Source of the DNA: Natranaerovirga hydrolytica
GTDB lineage: Bacteria > Bacillota > Clostridia > Lachnospirales > DSM-24629
Assembly (NCBI RefSeq): GCF_004339095.1
Contig: NZ_SMGQ01000011.1
Span: 1 to 64,000, forward strand
Direction of reading: 5' to 3'
DNA length: 64,000 nt
Translations under genes and position numbers: made by a program
Part shown: one piece after another, positions 17,685 to 27,970 of the stretch
How the letters are laid out: each line of letters begins with the position of its first letter
Position numbering within the stretch: the stretch's first letter is position 1
The notes under the pieces: generated by a model
Databases searched by the model: none
Seen by the model: the letters and a program-made list of their open reading frames with translations, nothing else
What the model was told of the DNA's origin: nothing

Positions 17685-20022
17685 AAATAAAATAAAAAGC
17701 AAGCATAACCTTATAGGCTACTTGATAACGGATTATTTATTAGCCATAAGCATTGTTTATACACTTGTTTATGGATTTGGCATAAGTGCAGGATATGATA
17801 TGAGTTATTATGAAGTCATTTTAATGATCAGTATCCTATTTATGATTGCTAGAATTTTATTTTGGAATAAAAAAATGGCTATAATAGCCTTGTTAATATT
17901 AATTGTTTTGGGAGTAGTAGCTTACTTCTTGATTGAACATATATTGGGTTTATATGATTTTTCAGATAGGGCAATTCAATACTATTTTGATATATATATA
18001 TCTTTAGATGGTTTTTTGCACATAGAAAGAGAAATGCAAATGATTATATTAAGTCTGATAGCATTCATATTTTCTGTTTTAGTACAAGTATTGTGGAGAA
18101 AACATAACCAATATTATTGGCTTCTCTTAATCACCAGTGTGTATTTTTTTGTTTTATGGCATATGAATCCCTTTGGGTATTATGGTAGAAGAAATGTGTT
18201 GCTTTATTTTTTTATTATGATTGTAACTTATTTTTGGTACTATCTAAAAAAAATAGATGGTATTGAGACTAAGGTTATAAAATTTTTGTTAACAGGTGTT
18301 GTGGTGAGTTACACAATTGTTTTTAGCGCCAATGCATTATATGGTTATTATCCTGATCCCTTTAGCCTGTTTAGAGAACCCGAACAACAAGGGATGGTAG
18401 AAAAGGAAGGTGAAGAAAGCACCTATGAGAGCTTCGAGGCTGGGGAACATCAATTTATTGATACAAGAAGTAGTCACATCAATAATGTACCTAGTTTTTC
18501 AGGCGAAGACATTGGTATGGTCAAAGCTAGACAAAAAGTGTATTTAAGAGGTGCAACATTTAACACTTTTAATGATGCCATATGGTCAAACCATTTATTT
18601 GAGGAAAAAATAAAAAATGTGGAAACAATTGTAGGCATTGATTACTTAGTAGATGAAGACGATGAAGACCATGAACCATTAGAAGAAATGAAAAATACTT
18701 TTGTAGACATTGAAATGAGCAATTATTATGAAGGTCTTTTTAATATGGCACGGTATATGGAAGATTATGAGTTAGAATCCTTATTAGAGTCAAATGAAAA
18801 TCCAGCTTATTATAATGATCCAATCAGGATATTCCAAGAAAATCATTTCAACAATGTGTTATTGATACCCTTTAATTTAAGAGATTTTAGATACCAAACC
18901 CATTATAATTTAGAAGGATTGTATTACACTCAAGGTGAGATACCTATATTGGAAGAAAGGTTAAGAGATAATTTTATCTATACAGTCAATACCTTTATCC
19001 CAAATTATAATGATGAAACGATAGAAGGGATTTTAAGAGAAAGTTATCGTGGATTATATAAGGATAATGATGCAACTGAATATTATATTCGAAATTCTGA
19101 TAAAATATATGAAAACCATTTGCAACTGCCTAAAGATTTTAATCTCAGCATTAAAGCTTTGGCAAAAGATATAACGGCTCATACCAATAATCAATATGAT
19201 CAAGCAAAAGCAATAGAAAGTTATTTGAAGGACAATTATACTTATACGTTGGAGCCAAATTTCAATGAAAATACCATCGACCCAATTAGTAAATTTTTAT
19301 TCCAAGAAAAACAAGGATACTGTACCAGTTTTGCAACATCTATGGCGTTAATGTTAAGAAGTTTAGATATTCCCACTAGATATGTTATTGGTTATGTAGC
19401 ATCAGAACCAATAAGTGGACAAAACCCTGAATACGATTCTTTGAATCAAAGTTTTTTTAGAATAAAAGATTACAATGCACATGCTTGGGTAGAGGTGTAT
19501 TTTGAAGGTTTTGGATGGGTACCTTTTGAACCAACTAGTGGCTTTGTGTATCAAGAAGAAGTGATTTATGAAAACAATATAGAGACACAAGGAGAGAATC
19601 TGCATAATTGGAGAAATTATCTATACTATATTGGGTATCTAATAATGGCGTTTGTTTTTCTAAGACCATTTTACTTGAAAGCAAAACGATACAAAAAACT
19701 AAAGGCAATGAACTCAAAGGAAGAATTTGTTTCTTATTACCAACTGATTTTTGTGCTCATGAATGTGTTAGGTATTCATAAAGGTCAACACATAACCCTT
19801 GCTCAATTTGCTAAAGAAAACAATGGTATACTAAGTATTGAACCCTTTTCTTTTCAGAAAATAACGGACATTTATGAAACAATATATTATGGCAATGTGT
19901 CCGTTGAAAAAGAAGATCTAAAGGATATAAAAAATTTTTACAAAGCATTGAAGAAAAAAACTAGAAAAAATGGTAAGATGCTCAAATACTTATGGTATGG
20001 TTATAACCAAAAAATTTATTGA
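17674..20022 (+). CDS. Membrane-bound transglutaminase-like protein
   Basis: A 782-residue membrane protein: about six helices in residues 15-225, an external region, a transglutaminase-like domain (about 500-630), one helix near 655-675 and a cytoplasmic tail. The catalytic set is Cys550 (GYCTSFA), His603 (AHAWVEV) and an acidic Glu619 in VPFEPT, the usual variant in this family. The external part may modify or cleave cell-surface peptides. ATG 17674 follows AAGGTGA by five bases and overlaps the DUF58 gene by 11 bases. Function is inferred from the fold. Confidence 0.87.
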   Translation: MLLKNKIKSKHNLIGYLITDYLLAISIVYTLVYGFGISAGYDMSYYEVILMISILFMIARILFWNKKMAIIALLILIVLGVVAYFLIEHILGLYDFSDRAIQYYFDIYISLDGFLHIEREMQMIILSLIAFIFSVLVQVLWRKHNQYYWLLLITSVYFFVLWHMNPFGYYGRRNVLLYFFIMIVTYFWYYLKKIDGIETKVIKFLLTGVVVSYTIVFSANALYGYYPDPFSLFREPEQQGMVEKEGEESTYESFEAGEHQFIDTRSSHINNVPSFSGEDIGMVKARQKVYLRGATFNTFNDAIWSNHLFEEKIKNVETIVGIDYLVDEDDEDHEPLEEMKNTFVDIEMSNYYEGLFNMARYMEDYELESLLESNENPAYYNDPIRIFQENHFNNVLLIPFNLRDFRYQTHYNLEGLYYTQGEIPILEERLRDNFIYTVNTFIPNYNDETIEGILRESYRGLYKDNDATEYYIRNSDKIYENHLQLPKDFNLSIKALAKDITAHTNNQYDQAKAIESYLKDNYTYTLEPNFNENTIDPISKFLFQEKQGYCTSFATSMALMLRSLDIPTRYVIGYVASEPISGQNPEYDSLNQSFFRIKDYNAHAWVEVYFEGFGWVPFEPTSGFVYQEEVIYENNIETQGENLHNWRNYLYYIGYLIMAFVFLRPFYLKAKRYKKLKAMNSKEEFVSYYQLIFVLMNVLGIHKGQHITLAQFAKENNGILSIEPFSFQKITDIYETIYYGNVSVEKEDLKDIKNFYKALKKKTRKNGKMLKYLWYGYNQKIY

Positions 20023-20105
20023 TTAGGTTTATTGGGACTAAGAAAAGACAAATTTAACAGAATATGGTATAATTTTTAGAGATGAAGTGAAGGAGAGTGA
20101 AGACA

Positions 20106-20930
20106 ATGCCTTGGTGTCCAGAGTGCAAAATGGAGTATGAAGAAGGGGTAGAAAAATGTGCAGATTGTCAAATTAACTTAGTGGAAGATTTAAATGATGA
20201 CAGTTTGTACTGGGTAGATTTACTAGAAAGTGAAGACAAAAATAATCTAGAAGAGATTAAATCTTTTTTAGAATATAGCAAGATTAATGCCATTAATATC
20301 ATCAAAAATGAGGAAAGAAATGTTTTTGTACTTCAAGTCAAAGAAGACGAATCAGAAGAAGCTTCAAAATTTGCCAGTGTTTTTCTGTATAATAAAAAAA
20401 TGGAAAAAAGAGAAGAAGAAACTCAAGAGCAAATAGAAGACGAATCAACAAAGGAAGGCAATGGACAAGAAGATGTTTTTGAAGATAAAAATAAGAAATT
20501 AGAAGACATAAAATCCACTGCGTTTTCTTTTATCACAGTTGGTATTATAGGTTTGATTTTTGTTGTATTGGTTATGCTGGAATACATTAATATTAATATG
20601 GACCCAACATTTAGACAAATATTCTTACCTTTATTACTCGTAATTATGTTTGTTTTTATTGGAATTGGTCTATCTTCTTTTATAAAAATAAAACAAGCAA
20701 AAGAAGAAGTGGATGTATACAATCAAAAAGTGAATGCAATAAAACAATATATAAAAGAACACTATACGAAGGAACACATTGATGATCATTGTGAATTAGA
20801 TGATAATGAAGAAATGAATTATTTCAAAAGAACAGAATACATCAAAAAAGGCATAAGAGATCATTTTGATGATGTTGAAGAATCTATGATGGATGCCATA
20901 GTAGATGAAATCTATGAAGACATTTATTAA
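20106..20930 (+). CDS. Zinc-ribbon membrane protein of unknown function
   Basis: A 274-residue protein starting with a zinc ribbon (CPEC and CADC, 13 residues apart), then a DUF2007-like region (about 35-95), a charged linker, two membrane helices (about 147-168 and 178-198) and a C-terminal part rich in acidic residues. ATG 20106 is nine bases after AAGGAGA; GTG 20097 directly abuts that site. A promoter AAGACA-17-TATAAT (20045-20073) precedes it. The C-terminal segment is not recognised. It may sense or bind a partner at the membrane; no function is claimed. Confidence 0.72.
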   Translation: MPWCPECKMEYEEGVEKCADCQINLVEDLNDDSLYWVDLLESEDKNNLEEIKSFLEYSKINAINIIKNEERNVFVLQVKEDESEEASKFASVFLYNKKMEKREEETQEQIEDESTKEGNGQEDVFEDKNKKLEDIKSTAFSFITVGIIGLIFVVLVMLEYININMDPTFRQIFLPLLLVIMFVFIGIGLSSFIKIKQAKEEVDVYNQKVNAIKQYIKEHYTKEHIDDHCELDDNEEMNYFKRTEYIKKGIRDHFDDVEESMMDAIVDEIYEDIY

Positions 20931-20951
20931 GAGTAATTTCAAATGATAACA

Positions 20952-20991
20952 CCCTATGATACCCTGCAAGGAATTGCAGGGTATCATAGGG
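20952..20991. terminator. Perfect 18-bp hairpin between convergent genes
   Basis: Arms 20952-20969 and 20974-20991 are exact 18-base complements around GGAA. The stem is unusually stable for this genome but has no T-run on either side. It ends one base before the LysR stop codon. It probably stops or protects transcripts from both sides. Confidence 0.65.
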
Positions 20992-20992
20992 A

Positions 20993-21874
20993 TTAAACCA
21001 TTAAATCTATAAATGATTTGGCTGCTTGAGACAAAGGGAATTGCTCACTGTAGGCAACAGCAAGATGTCTTTTGGGTATTTCTTTTTCAAGTCTTATGGT
21101 GAATAAATCTTTGGATTGAGGCGGCAGACAATAGTCTGGAACAAAAGCAATGCCTAATCCAATTCTAGTTAAATCAATTAATAAATCATTGCTACTGATT
21201 TCAATTTCTGGAATTAAGTCAAGACCATTTTTATGAAATAAGTTATGCAAAAATTCGCTGGTTGTACTATTTTTATCAAGCATTAATAAAGGATAGTTTT
21301 GCAATTCCTCTAATGCTAAAGGAATGTTTCTAAGGCTTTTGTACTTGGGGCCACCAATGAAAACATCGTAAAAATCTTTTACCATAACGGTTTTAATGTT
21401 GTCAAGTAATTTTCTATTAGGGAAATTAGTAACAATAAAGTCAACACTGCCGTTTGCAAGTAAAGAGACACATTCAATAGAGGTACTATTGGTTACTTTA
21501 ATATGGACATTAGGATATTTTTCATGAAACTCTTGTAGGTAAGGCACTAAAAAATAACGACAAATGGTGTCACTGGCACCAATTCTAATTTGTCCGCCAC
21601 TTAGTGTATGGGTCTCCATTAAATGGGTTTCGCCACGCATAATTAAATTAATAGCCGGTTCAATATGTTTAAATAACATATTGCCTTCAGGCGTTAATTG
21701 TACTTTTTTTGTGCTTCGTATAAATAAATGTTGATTCAGTTTTTTTTCTAATGTTTTTATGGATTGGCTTACAGCAGATTGGGAGATGTACAGGGACTTA
21801 GAGGCTTCTGAGAAACTCAAAGTCTTAGCAACAAAATAAAAAACTTTATATAATTCATAATTCACATCCATCAT
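20993..21874 (-). CDS. LysR-family transcriptional regulator
   Basis: A 293-residue LysR regulator: winged helix-turn-helix in residues 4-63 (SFSEASKSLYISQSAVSQSI), then a periplasmic-binding-protein-like effector domain from about 90. Its length is normal. The ATG at 21874 follows TAAGGAGC; the next ATG three bases inside is equally possible. It is divergent from purL across about 190 bases, a position typical of LysR regulators controlling the neighbouring gene, but purL is a housekeeping gene and the true target may be elsewhere. Confidence 0.9.
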   Translation of the reverse strand: MMDVNYELYKVFYFVAKTLSFSEASKSLYISQSAVSQSIKTLEKKLNQHLFIRSTKKVQLTPEGNMLFKHIEPAINLIMRGETHLMETHTLSGGQIRIGASDTICRYFLVPYLQEFHEKYPNVHIKVTNSTSIECVSLLANGSVDFIVTNFPNRKLLDNIKTVMVKDFYDVFIGGPKYKSLRNIPLALEELQNYPLLMLDKNSTTSEFLHNLFHKNGLDLIPEIEISSNDLLIDLTRIGLGIAFVPDYCLPPQSKDLFTIRLEKEIPKRHLAVAYSEQFPLSQAAKSFIDLMV

Positions 21875-22068
21875 TAGCGCTCCTTATAATTAGTATTAAA
21901 ATTATTAATTTTATTTCTTAATTTTATCATGTTAAACTAAAAATGTAAATTATAAAATGACCGTAAATGGCAAAAGGATAACGTTATTTTGTCCTTACCA
22001 ACTTATAAAATAATACAATATAGATATACTAAATACAATACAAATGTAAATAGATGGAGGATTGCAAT

Positions 22069-25000
22069 ATGCAAGTAAAAAGAGTTTATGTAGAAAAGAA
22101 AAAAGATTATCAAATTAAAGGTGCAGATCTTTTTTTTCAAGTACAGAACTACTTAGGTATAAAAAGTGTTAATTCCATAAGAGTTTTAACTTGCTATGAT
22201 ATTGAAAATATATCTGAAGAAACCTATAAGAAAGCGTTAAACACAGTGTTTTCTGAGCCACCTTTAGATTATGTTTATGAAGAAAGTTTTAATCTTGAAC
22301 CAGATGAACTTGTTTTTGGTGTAGAATTTTTACCGGGACAATTTGACCAAAGAGCAGATTCAGCCGTTCAATGTATCCAATTGTTAAATGAAAATGAAGA
22401 CCCCATTATTAGAAGTTATGTGATATTTGTTATAAAAGGCAATGTCTCTAAAGATGATTTTGATAAAATTAAAGCATACTGCATTAATCCTGTGGATTCA
22501 AGAGAAGCAGATCTAGCAAAGCCTAGTTCATTGGTACAAAGCTTTCCTGAACCAGAAGCAGTTGAGGTTTTAGAGGGTTTTATTAATAAAAATGAAACTG
22601 AATTAGAAGGGTTGTATCAGTCATTAGGATTGGCAATGACTTTTAAAGATTTTCTTCATATTAATCAGTATTTTAAAAATGAAGGAAAAAGAAATCCAAC
22701 CATAACAGAAATTAGAGTATTAGATACCTATTGGTCAGATCATTGTAGACACACAACTTTCCTTACCGAGTTAACATCCATTAACTTTGAAGAAGGAGAC
22801 TATAGTACGCCTATAAAAGAAACCTATAATCAATATTTAAAATCTAGAGAAGTGGTTTATAAAGATAAACATAGAGACATTTCTTTAATGGATATGGCTT
22901 TAATTGCAATGAAAGAATTAAGAGTAGCAGGGAAGCTAGAAGACCTAGAAGTATCTGATGAAATTAATGCTTGTAGTATTGTAATTCCTGTACAAATAGA
23001 TAACAAAGAAGAAGAATGGTTATTGATGTTCAAAAATGAAACCCATAACCACCCAACAGAAATTGAACCTTTTGGTGGTGCAGCAACTTGTCTTGGGGGA
23101 GCCATTAGAGATCCTTTATCTGGACGCTCATATGTTTATCAAGCCATGCGTGTGACAGGTGCAGCAGACCCGACAATACCAATCAAAGATACTTTAAGTG
23201 GTAAATTGCCACAAAGAAAAATATCAAAAGAAGCAGCGGAAGGATATAGTTCTTATGGTAATCAAATTGGATTGGCAACAGGTCTTGTATCGGAGTTGTA
23301 TCATCCAAATTATGTAGCTAAGAGAATGGAAATAGGAGCAGTTATAGCAGCTGCGCCAAAAGAAAATGTTATTAGAGGACAAGCAGAGCCTGGGGATAGC
23401 ATTGTTTTATTAGGTGGAAGAACAGGAAGAGACGGTTGCGGTGGTGCAACAGGTTCTTCAAAAGAACATACAGAAGACTCTATTCTTTCTTGTGGTGCAG
23501 AAGTACAAAAGGGTAATGCACCAACAGAACGAAAGATTCAAAGGTTATTTAGAAATCAAAAAGTAAGTCAACTCATCAAAAAATGTAATGACTTTGGTGC
23601 AGGAGGTGTTTCTGTTGCCATTGGTGAGTTAGCAGATGGGTTGGATATTAACTTAGATCTTGTGCCTAAAAAGTACGAAGGACTTGATGGGACAGAGCTA
23701 GCCATATCAGAATCACAAGAACGAATGGCAGTGGTTGTTGATAAGAAAGATGTGAAACAATTTATTCAATACGCTCAAGAAGAAAATCTTGAAGCAGTAG
23801 ATGTGGCAACTGTTACTCAAGAGCCAAGGTTGGTCCTTCGGTGGAAAGACCAAACCATTGTAGATCTTAGCAGAGCGTTTTTAGATACAAACGGCGCCCA
23901 TCAAGATGCAAGTGTACAAGTGCAAACACCTTCTAAGGAAGATCATTACTTTACTAGAAAAAAAGTCACGGATGTAAAAGAACAATGGTTAACAACAATC
24001 AAAGACTTAAATGTGTGTTCACAAAAAGGTTTAGTAGAACATTTTGATAGTTCCATTGGTGCAGGTACAGTGTTAATGCCTTTTGGTGGGAAATACCAAA
24101 GAACACCTATACAAGCAATGGTAGGAAAAATTCCAGTACTAAAAGGAGAAACAACAACAGCAAGTATGATGAGTTATGGTTTTGATCCTTATCTAAGTTC
24201 TTGGAGTCCATACCATGGTGCTATGTATGCAGTAATCGACTCAGTAGCAAAAATCATTGCAACAGGTGGAGATTACAAAAAAATTCGATTTACATTCCAA
24301 GAATACTTTAAACGTTTAGGTAATGATCCAACAAGATGGAGTGAACCGTTTACAGCATTACTTGGTGCATATAAAGCTCAAAAAGAATTTGAATTACCAT
24401 CTATTGGTGGAAAAGACAGTATGTCTGGAACCTTTAATGACATAGATGTGCCGCCAACATTGGTATCTTTTGCAGTAACCACAACCGATATTGATCAGGT
24501 CATATCACCAGAGTTCAAAGCAGTTAATCACGCGATCGTAAGAGTTGAATTAGAAAAAGATCCTTACGATGTGCCTAACTTTGAACACTTAAAACAGACT
24601 TATGAAAAAGTAGTTGATTTAATTCAGAACAAGAAAGTCTTTTCTGCCTATGCAATAGGATATGGTGGAATCAGTGAAGCCCTTAGTAAAATGGCCATAG
24701 GTAATGAAATAGGTGTTAAAATTAATGACTCTGTACAAGAAGATGAATTATTTGAAGTTGGTTATGGTTCAATACTTTTAGAAGTAAAAGAAGAAGATAT
24801 AGACAGTCTAAAAGATATGCCTCATACCATTATCGGTCAAACCATTGAGGAAAAAGCCATTGGATATAAAGACATCAAATGGTCATTAGATGAAATAATA
24901 AATCACTGGACAAATACTTTAGAAGAGGTCTTTCCAACACAAGCAACGGATCAAAAAGAAATGTTAGAGACACCTTTATATAAAGAAAAGAACGTTTTAA

Positions 25001-25818
25001 TTGGCAATTCAGTAAAAGGCAAACCTCAAGTATTTATTCCTGTGTTCCCAGGAACCAACTGTGAATACGATACATTAAGAGCATTTGAAAAAGCAGGAGC
25101 AAATGTGAGTACCTTTGTGTTAAATAATTTAAATCCAAATGCCATAAGAGAATCTATTGATAGCTTTGCAAGTCGCATTGATAAGAGCCAGATTTTGATG
25201 ATTCCAGGTGGATTTAGTGCAGGGGATGAACCAGAAGGTTCGGGTAAATTTATTGCAACGGTCTTTAGAAATGAAAAAGTTAAAGAATCTGTAATGAATT
25301 TATTAAACAATAGAGATGGGCTGGCATTAGGTATTTGTAATGGTTTTCAAGCATTAATCAAATTAGGCTTGTTGCCTTATGGAGAAATTAAAGCACAAGA
25401 ACCCGATTCACCAACACTGGCAATGAATACCATTGGTAGACATATTTCTTTAATGACTCAAACAAAAATTGTGTCCAAACAATCGCCTTGGTTTAATCAA
25501 GTGAATCTTGGTGACGTTCATACCATACCAGTCTCTCATGGAGAAGGACGTTTCGTTGCCAATAAAGAATGGATTGAGAAACTATTTAAAAAGGGTCAAG
25601 TGGCAACACAATATGTAGACTTTAATGGCAATCCAACAATGAATGAAACCTTTAATCCAAATGGATCTTATTATGCCATAGAAGGGATTACAAGCCCAGA
25701 TGGAAGAATATTAGGTAAAATGGGACACTCTGAAAGAATTGGTAACGGTGTTGCCAAAAACATCATAGGTAACAAAGACCAAAAGATCTTTGAATCAGGT
25801 GTACAATATTTTTTATAA
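22069..25818 (+). CDS. purL: Phosphoribosylformylglycinamidine synthase, single-chain
   Basis: A 1249-residue enzyme for step four of purine synthesis, converting FGAR, glutamine and ATP to FGAM. The PurS-like region, two AIRS-type halves (for example NETHNHPTEIEPFGGAATC and IGGKDSMSGTF) and a C-terminal class I glutaminase are fused, as in the large form. The glutaminase nucleophile is Cys1090 in GICNGFQ and the conserved histidine is in SHGEGRF. ATG 22069 lies seven bases after ATGGAGGA; an in-frame ATG 15 bases upstream overlaps that site. It is the only purine biosynthesis gene here and is transcribed alone, next to the purine breakdown genes. Confidence 0.95.
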   Translation: MQVKRVYVEKKKDYQIKGADLFFQVQNYLGIKSVNSIRVLTCYDIENISEETYKKALNTVFSEPPLDYVYEESFNLEPDELVFGVEFLPGQFDQRADSAVQCIQLLNENEDPIIRSYVIFVIKGNVSKDDFDKIKAYCINPVDSREADLAKPSSLVQSFPEPEAVEVLEGFINKNETELEGLYQSLGLAMTFKDFLHINQYFKNEGKRNPTITEIRVLDTYWSDHCRHTTFLTELTSINFEEGDYSTPIKETYNQYLKSREVVYKDKHRDISLMDMALIAMKELRVAGKLEDLEVSDEINACSIVIPVQIDNKEEEWLLMFKNETHNHPTEIEPFGGAATCLGGAIRDPLSGRSYVYQAMRVTGAADPTIPIKDTLSGKLPQRKISKEAAEGYSSYGNQIGLATGLVSELYHPNYVAKRMEIGAVIAAAPKENVIRGQAEPGDSIVLLGGRTGRDGCGGATGSSKEHTEDSILSCGAEVQKGNAPTERKIQRLFRNQKVSQLIKKCNDFGAGGVSVAIGELADGLDINLDLVPKKYEGLDGTELAISESQERMAVVVDKKDVKQFIQYAQEENLEAVDVATVTQEPRLVLRWKDQTIVDLSRAFLDTNGAHQDASVQVQTPSKEDHYFTRKKVTDVKEQWLTTIKDLNVCSQKGLVEHFDSSIGAGTVLMPFGGKYQRTPIQAMVGKIPVLKGETTTASMMSYGFDPYLSSWSPYHGAMYAVIDSVAKIIATGGDYKKIRFTFQEYFKRLGNDPTRWSEPFTALLGAYKAQKEFELPSIGGKDSMSGTFNDIDVPPTLVSFAVTTTDIDQVISPEFKAVNHAIVRVELEKDPYDVPNFEHLKQTYEKVVDLIQNKKVFSAYAIGYGGISEALSKMAIGNEIGVKINDSVQEDELFEVGYGSILLEVKEEDIDSLKDMPHTIIGQTIEEKAIGYKDIKWSLDEIINHWTNTLEEVFPTQATDQKEMLETPLYKEKNVLIGNSVKGKPQVFIPVFPGTNCEYDTLRAFEKAGANVSTFVLNNLNPNAIRESIDSFASRIDKSQILMIPGGFSAGDEPEGSGKFIATVFRNEKVKESVMNLLNNRDGLALGICNGFQALIKLGLLPYGEIKAQEPDSPTLAMNTIGRHISLMTQTKIVSKQSPWFNQVNLGDVHTIPVSHGEGRFVANKEWIEKLFKKGQVATQYVDFNGNPTMNETFNPNGSYYAIEGITSPDGRILGKMGHSERIGNGVAKNIIGNKDQKIFESGVQYFL

Positions 25819-25864
25819 AATCATCTCATTTATTATAGAATAATATAAATTTAATAAAAATCCA

Positions 25865-25893
25865 TTGACGAAAGCCGGAGTTTTTATTATAAT
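25865..25893 (+). promoter_or_regulatory. Promoter of the moa operon
   Basis: TTGACG (25865-25870) and TATAAT (25888-25893) are exactly 17 bases apart. The start would fall near 25900, giving a leader of about 120 bases before moaB. Confidence 0.85.
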
Positions 25894-25898
25894 AATAC

Positions 25899-25988
25899 TA
25901 AATTATTTAAGTATTATTAAAAAATAATAAGATGACTTAAAGGTAATGGAGCCTTTTTTCAGTGTGGAGCTGAAAAAGGGCTCTTTTT
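25899..25988 (+). promoter_or_regulatory. Attenuator leader of the moa operon
   Basis: A short hairpin, 25939-25944 with 25951-25956, has a six-base loop AATGGA. Its 3' arm is also part of the 5' arm of an intrinsic terminator (25949-25962 with 25970-25983, then TTTTT), so the two cannot form together. An upstream A/T hairpin occupies 25907-25940. The same arrangement is found before the ammonia-lyase and the hydroxylase operons. This is read as conditional termination controlled by a ligand or RNA-binding protein; the signal is unknown. Confidence 0.7.
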
Positions 25989-26020
25989 GTTTATTTTTAT
26001 AAAAAAGTGGTGATAAATGT

Positions 26021-26515
26021 ATGTTTAGTGTAGGCATTATAACAGCCAGTGATACAGGTTATAAAAGGGAACGTGAAGACATTAGTGGTCAACTGATACA
26101 AAAAGTGGTTACTGAAAAAGGGTATCAGGTTAAAGCTTATAAAATTGTTCCAGATGAACAAAAAATACTCAAAGAAACAATGATTCATATGTGTGATACA
26201 TTAAAGGTTAATTTGATTCTTACAACAGGAGGAACAGGACTAAGCAAAAGAGATGTAACCCCAGAAGCAACCCAAGCCATTATAGAAAAAGAAGCCTTAG
26301 GCATTAGTGAAGCCATTAGATACTATGGTTTATTAAAGACATCTAGAGCCATGTTGTCTAGAGGTATTTCTGGTATTAGAAAAGATACGTTGATTATTAA
26401 CTTGCCAGGCAGTCCAAAAGCAGTTCAAGAGTCTTTGGACAGTATAATGGATGCAATACACCATGGACTAGAAATATTAACAGGAAGTGTTCATGACTGT
26501 GGAAAAAATGAGTGA
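26021..26515 (+). CDS. moaB: MoaB/Mog-family molybdopterin protein
   Basis: A 164-residue protein of the MogA/MoaB family, which adenylylates molybdopterin before metal insertion. The family TTGGTGLSKRDVTPEAT motif at residues 68-84 is intact, and NLPGSPKAVQE is present near the C-terminus. The length fits MoaB/Mog rather than MoeA. It opens a five-gene cofactor operon with moaA, moaC, a MOSC protein and mocA, downstream of an attenuator leader. MoaB versus Mog cannot be separated safely from sequence alone. Confidence 0.9.
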   Translation: MFSVGIITASDTGYKREREDISGQLIQKVVTEKGYQVKAYKIVPDEQKILKETMIHMCDTLKVNLILTTGGTGLSKRDVTPEATQAIIEKEALGISEAIRYYGLLKTSRAMLSRGISGIRKDTLIINLPGSPKAVQESLDSIMDAIHHGLEILTGSVHDCGKNE

Positions 26516-26535
26516 CAATGAATAGGTGATAAACG

Positions 26536-27492
26536 ATGAAAGACAACTATGGAAGAACAATCAACTACTTAAGAGTATCGGTAACAAACCGTTGCAATTT
26601 AAAATGTCAGTATTGTATACCAAAGTCAATGACGTATAAAGAAAATGAAAAAGCGTTATTAAGCTTAGATGAATTGTATCAAGTGATTAAAGCCTACTGT
26701 GAAATCGGCATTAATAAAGTTCGTATTACAGGTGGAGAACCTTTGGTTAGAGAGGGGATTATTGAATGGATATCCAGAGTATCAAAGCTCCCCCAAATTA
26801 AAGACTTAGCCATGACAACCAATGGGGTACTCCTAAAAAAATATGCAAAAGACTTAAAAGAAGCAGGTTTAAATCGATTGAATATTAGTTTAGACAGTTT
26901 GGACCCAGACAGTTACAAATCAATAACAGGTGGCGGTCAATTATCCAGTGTTTTAGAAGGTATTCAAACAGCACAAATGGTTGGATTGGCTGAGATAAAA
27001 ATTAATACGGTTTTAATCAAAGATTTTAATGATCATTGTATTACAAGTTTTGTGGATTGGACAAAAAAGGAAGCAATAGACGTTAGGTTTATTGAGTTAA
27101 TGCCAATCGGTGAAGGTATTCAATGGTCAAAAGATAGATTTGTATCAGCAGAAACGGTTCTTAAGAAAGTACCAGAACTTTACAAAATAGAAACCTTAGA
27201 CCAATCCTCTCCTGCTACATACTATCAATTACCAGATGGAAAGGGAAAAGTAGGCTTGATCAAACCGGTTTCTTGTAAATTTTGCAACCGCTGTAACAGA
27301 ATGCGACTGACAGCAGAAGGTAAAATAAAGTACTGTTTGCTTTCAGAAGAAACTTTTGATATGAAAAAAAGTTTAAGAAATGAAAAAGAGATTAATGGTG
27401 CTGTTAAAAAGACCATACTTAACAAACCAAAGGACCATCAACTGGAAAGTAATAGTTATATAACCACCAATATGTTTAATATAGGAGGATGA
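26536..27492 (+). CDS. moaA: GTP 3',8-cyclase (radical SAM)
   Basis: A 318-residue radical SAM enzyme that starts molybdenum cofactor synthesis by cyclising GTP. The first iron-sulfur cluster is bound by Cys20, Cys24 and Cys27 (CNLKCQYC), and GGEPL follows. The second cluster is at CKFCNRC plus a third Cys 14 residues on. Length is close to the family norm. It starts 20 bases after moaB. MoaA acts with MoaC, encoded four bases downstream. Confidence 0.95.
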   Translation: MKDNYGRTINYLRVSVTNRCNLKCQYCIPKSMTYKENEKALLSLDELYQVIKAYCEIGINKVRITGGEPLVREGIIEWISRVSKLPQIKDLAMTTNGVLLKKYAKDLKEAGLNRLNISLDSLDPDSYKSITGGGQLSSVLEGIQTAQMVGLAEIKINTVLIKDFNDHCITSFVDWTKKEAIDVRFIELMPIGEGIQWSKDRFVSAETVLKKVPELYKIETLDQSSPATYYQLPDGKGKVGLIKPVSCKFCNRCNRMRLTAEGKIKYCLLSEETFDMKKSLRNEKEINGAVKKTILNKPKDHQLESNSYITTNMFNIGG

Positions 27493-27496
27493 TAGG

Positions 27497-27970
27497 ATGG
27501 AATGGACACACTTTAATAAAGAGGGTCGAGCAAAAATGGTAGATGTAAGTGACAAAAAAGATACCAAAAGAGTAGCCATCGCTAGAGGCAGTGTAAAGAT
27601 GAAACCATCAACGGTCCAAAGGATAAAAGATCAATTCATACAAAAGGGTGACGTGCTTTCAGTTGCTCAGATTGCAGGCGTTATGGGTGCCAAAGAAACA
27701 AGTCGCTTGATCCCCATGTGTCATCCCCTTTTTTTAACAGGTGTGAATTTGCAATTTGAATTTGAAGACAATGGCATTATTATAGAAAGCCAAGTAAAAA
27801 CAACAGGTCAAACAGGTGTAGAAATGGAAGCGTTAACAGCCGTTTCCATTGCATCATTAACCATATATGATATGTGCAAAGCCATTGATCAAGAGATGGT
27901 TATAGAAGGAATTAAGTTGATCAAAAAAACAGGAGGCAAATCAGGTGATTTCATAAGGGAGGAATGCTAA
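27497..27970 (+). CDS. moaC: Cyclic pyranopterin monophosphate synthase
   Basis: A 157-residue enzyme that rearranges the MoaA product into cyclic pyranopterin monophosphate. The conserved blocks are present: MVDVSDK near the start, [12 protein letters not shown], and [22 protein letters not shown], with KSGDF at the end. The length is normal. It overlaps the following MOSC gene by one base. Confidence 0.95.
   Translation: MEWTHFNKEGRAKMVDVSDKKDTKRVAIARGSVKMKPSTVQRIKDQFIQKGDVLSVAQIAGVMGAKETSRLIPMCHPLFLTGVNLQFEFEDNGIIIESQVKTTGQTGVEMEALTAVSIASLTIYDMCKAIDQEMVIEGIKLIKKTGGKSGDFIREEC

Noticed and set aside
21978-21987. Palindrome ATAACGTTAT between the LysR gene and purL
   Set aside because: Only ten bases, in an AT-rich gap; no clear promoter relationship, so calling an operator would be a guess.
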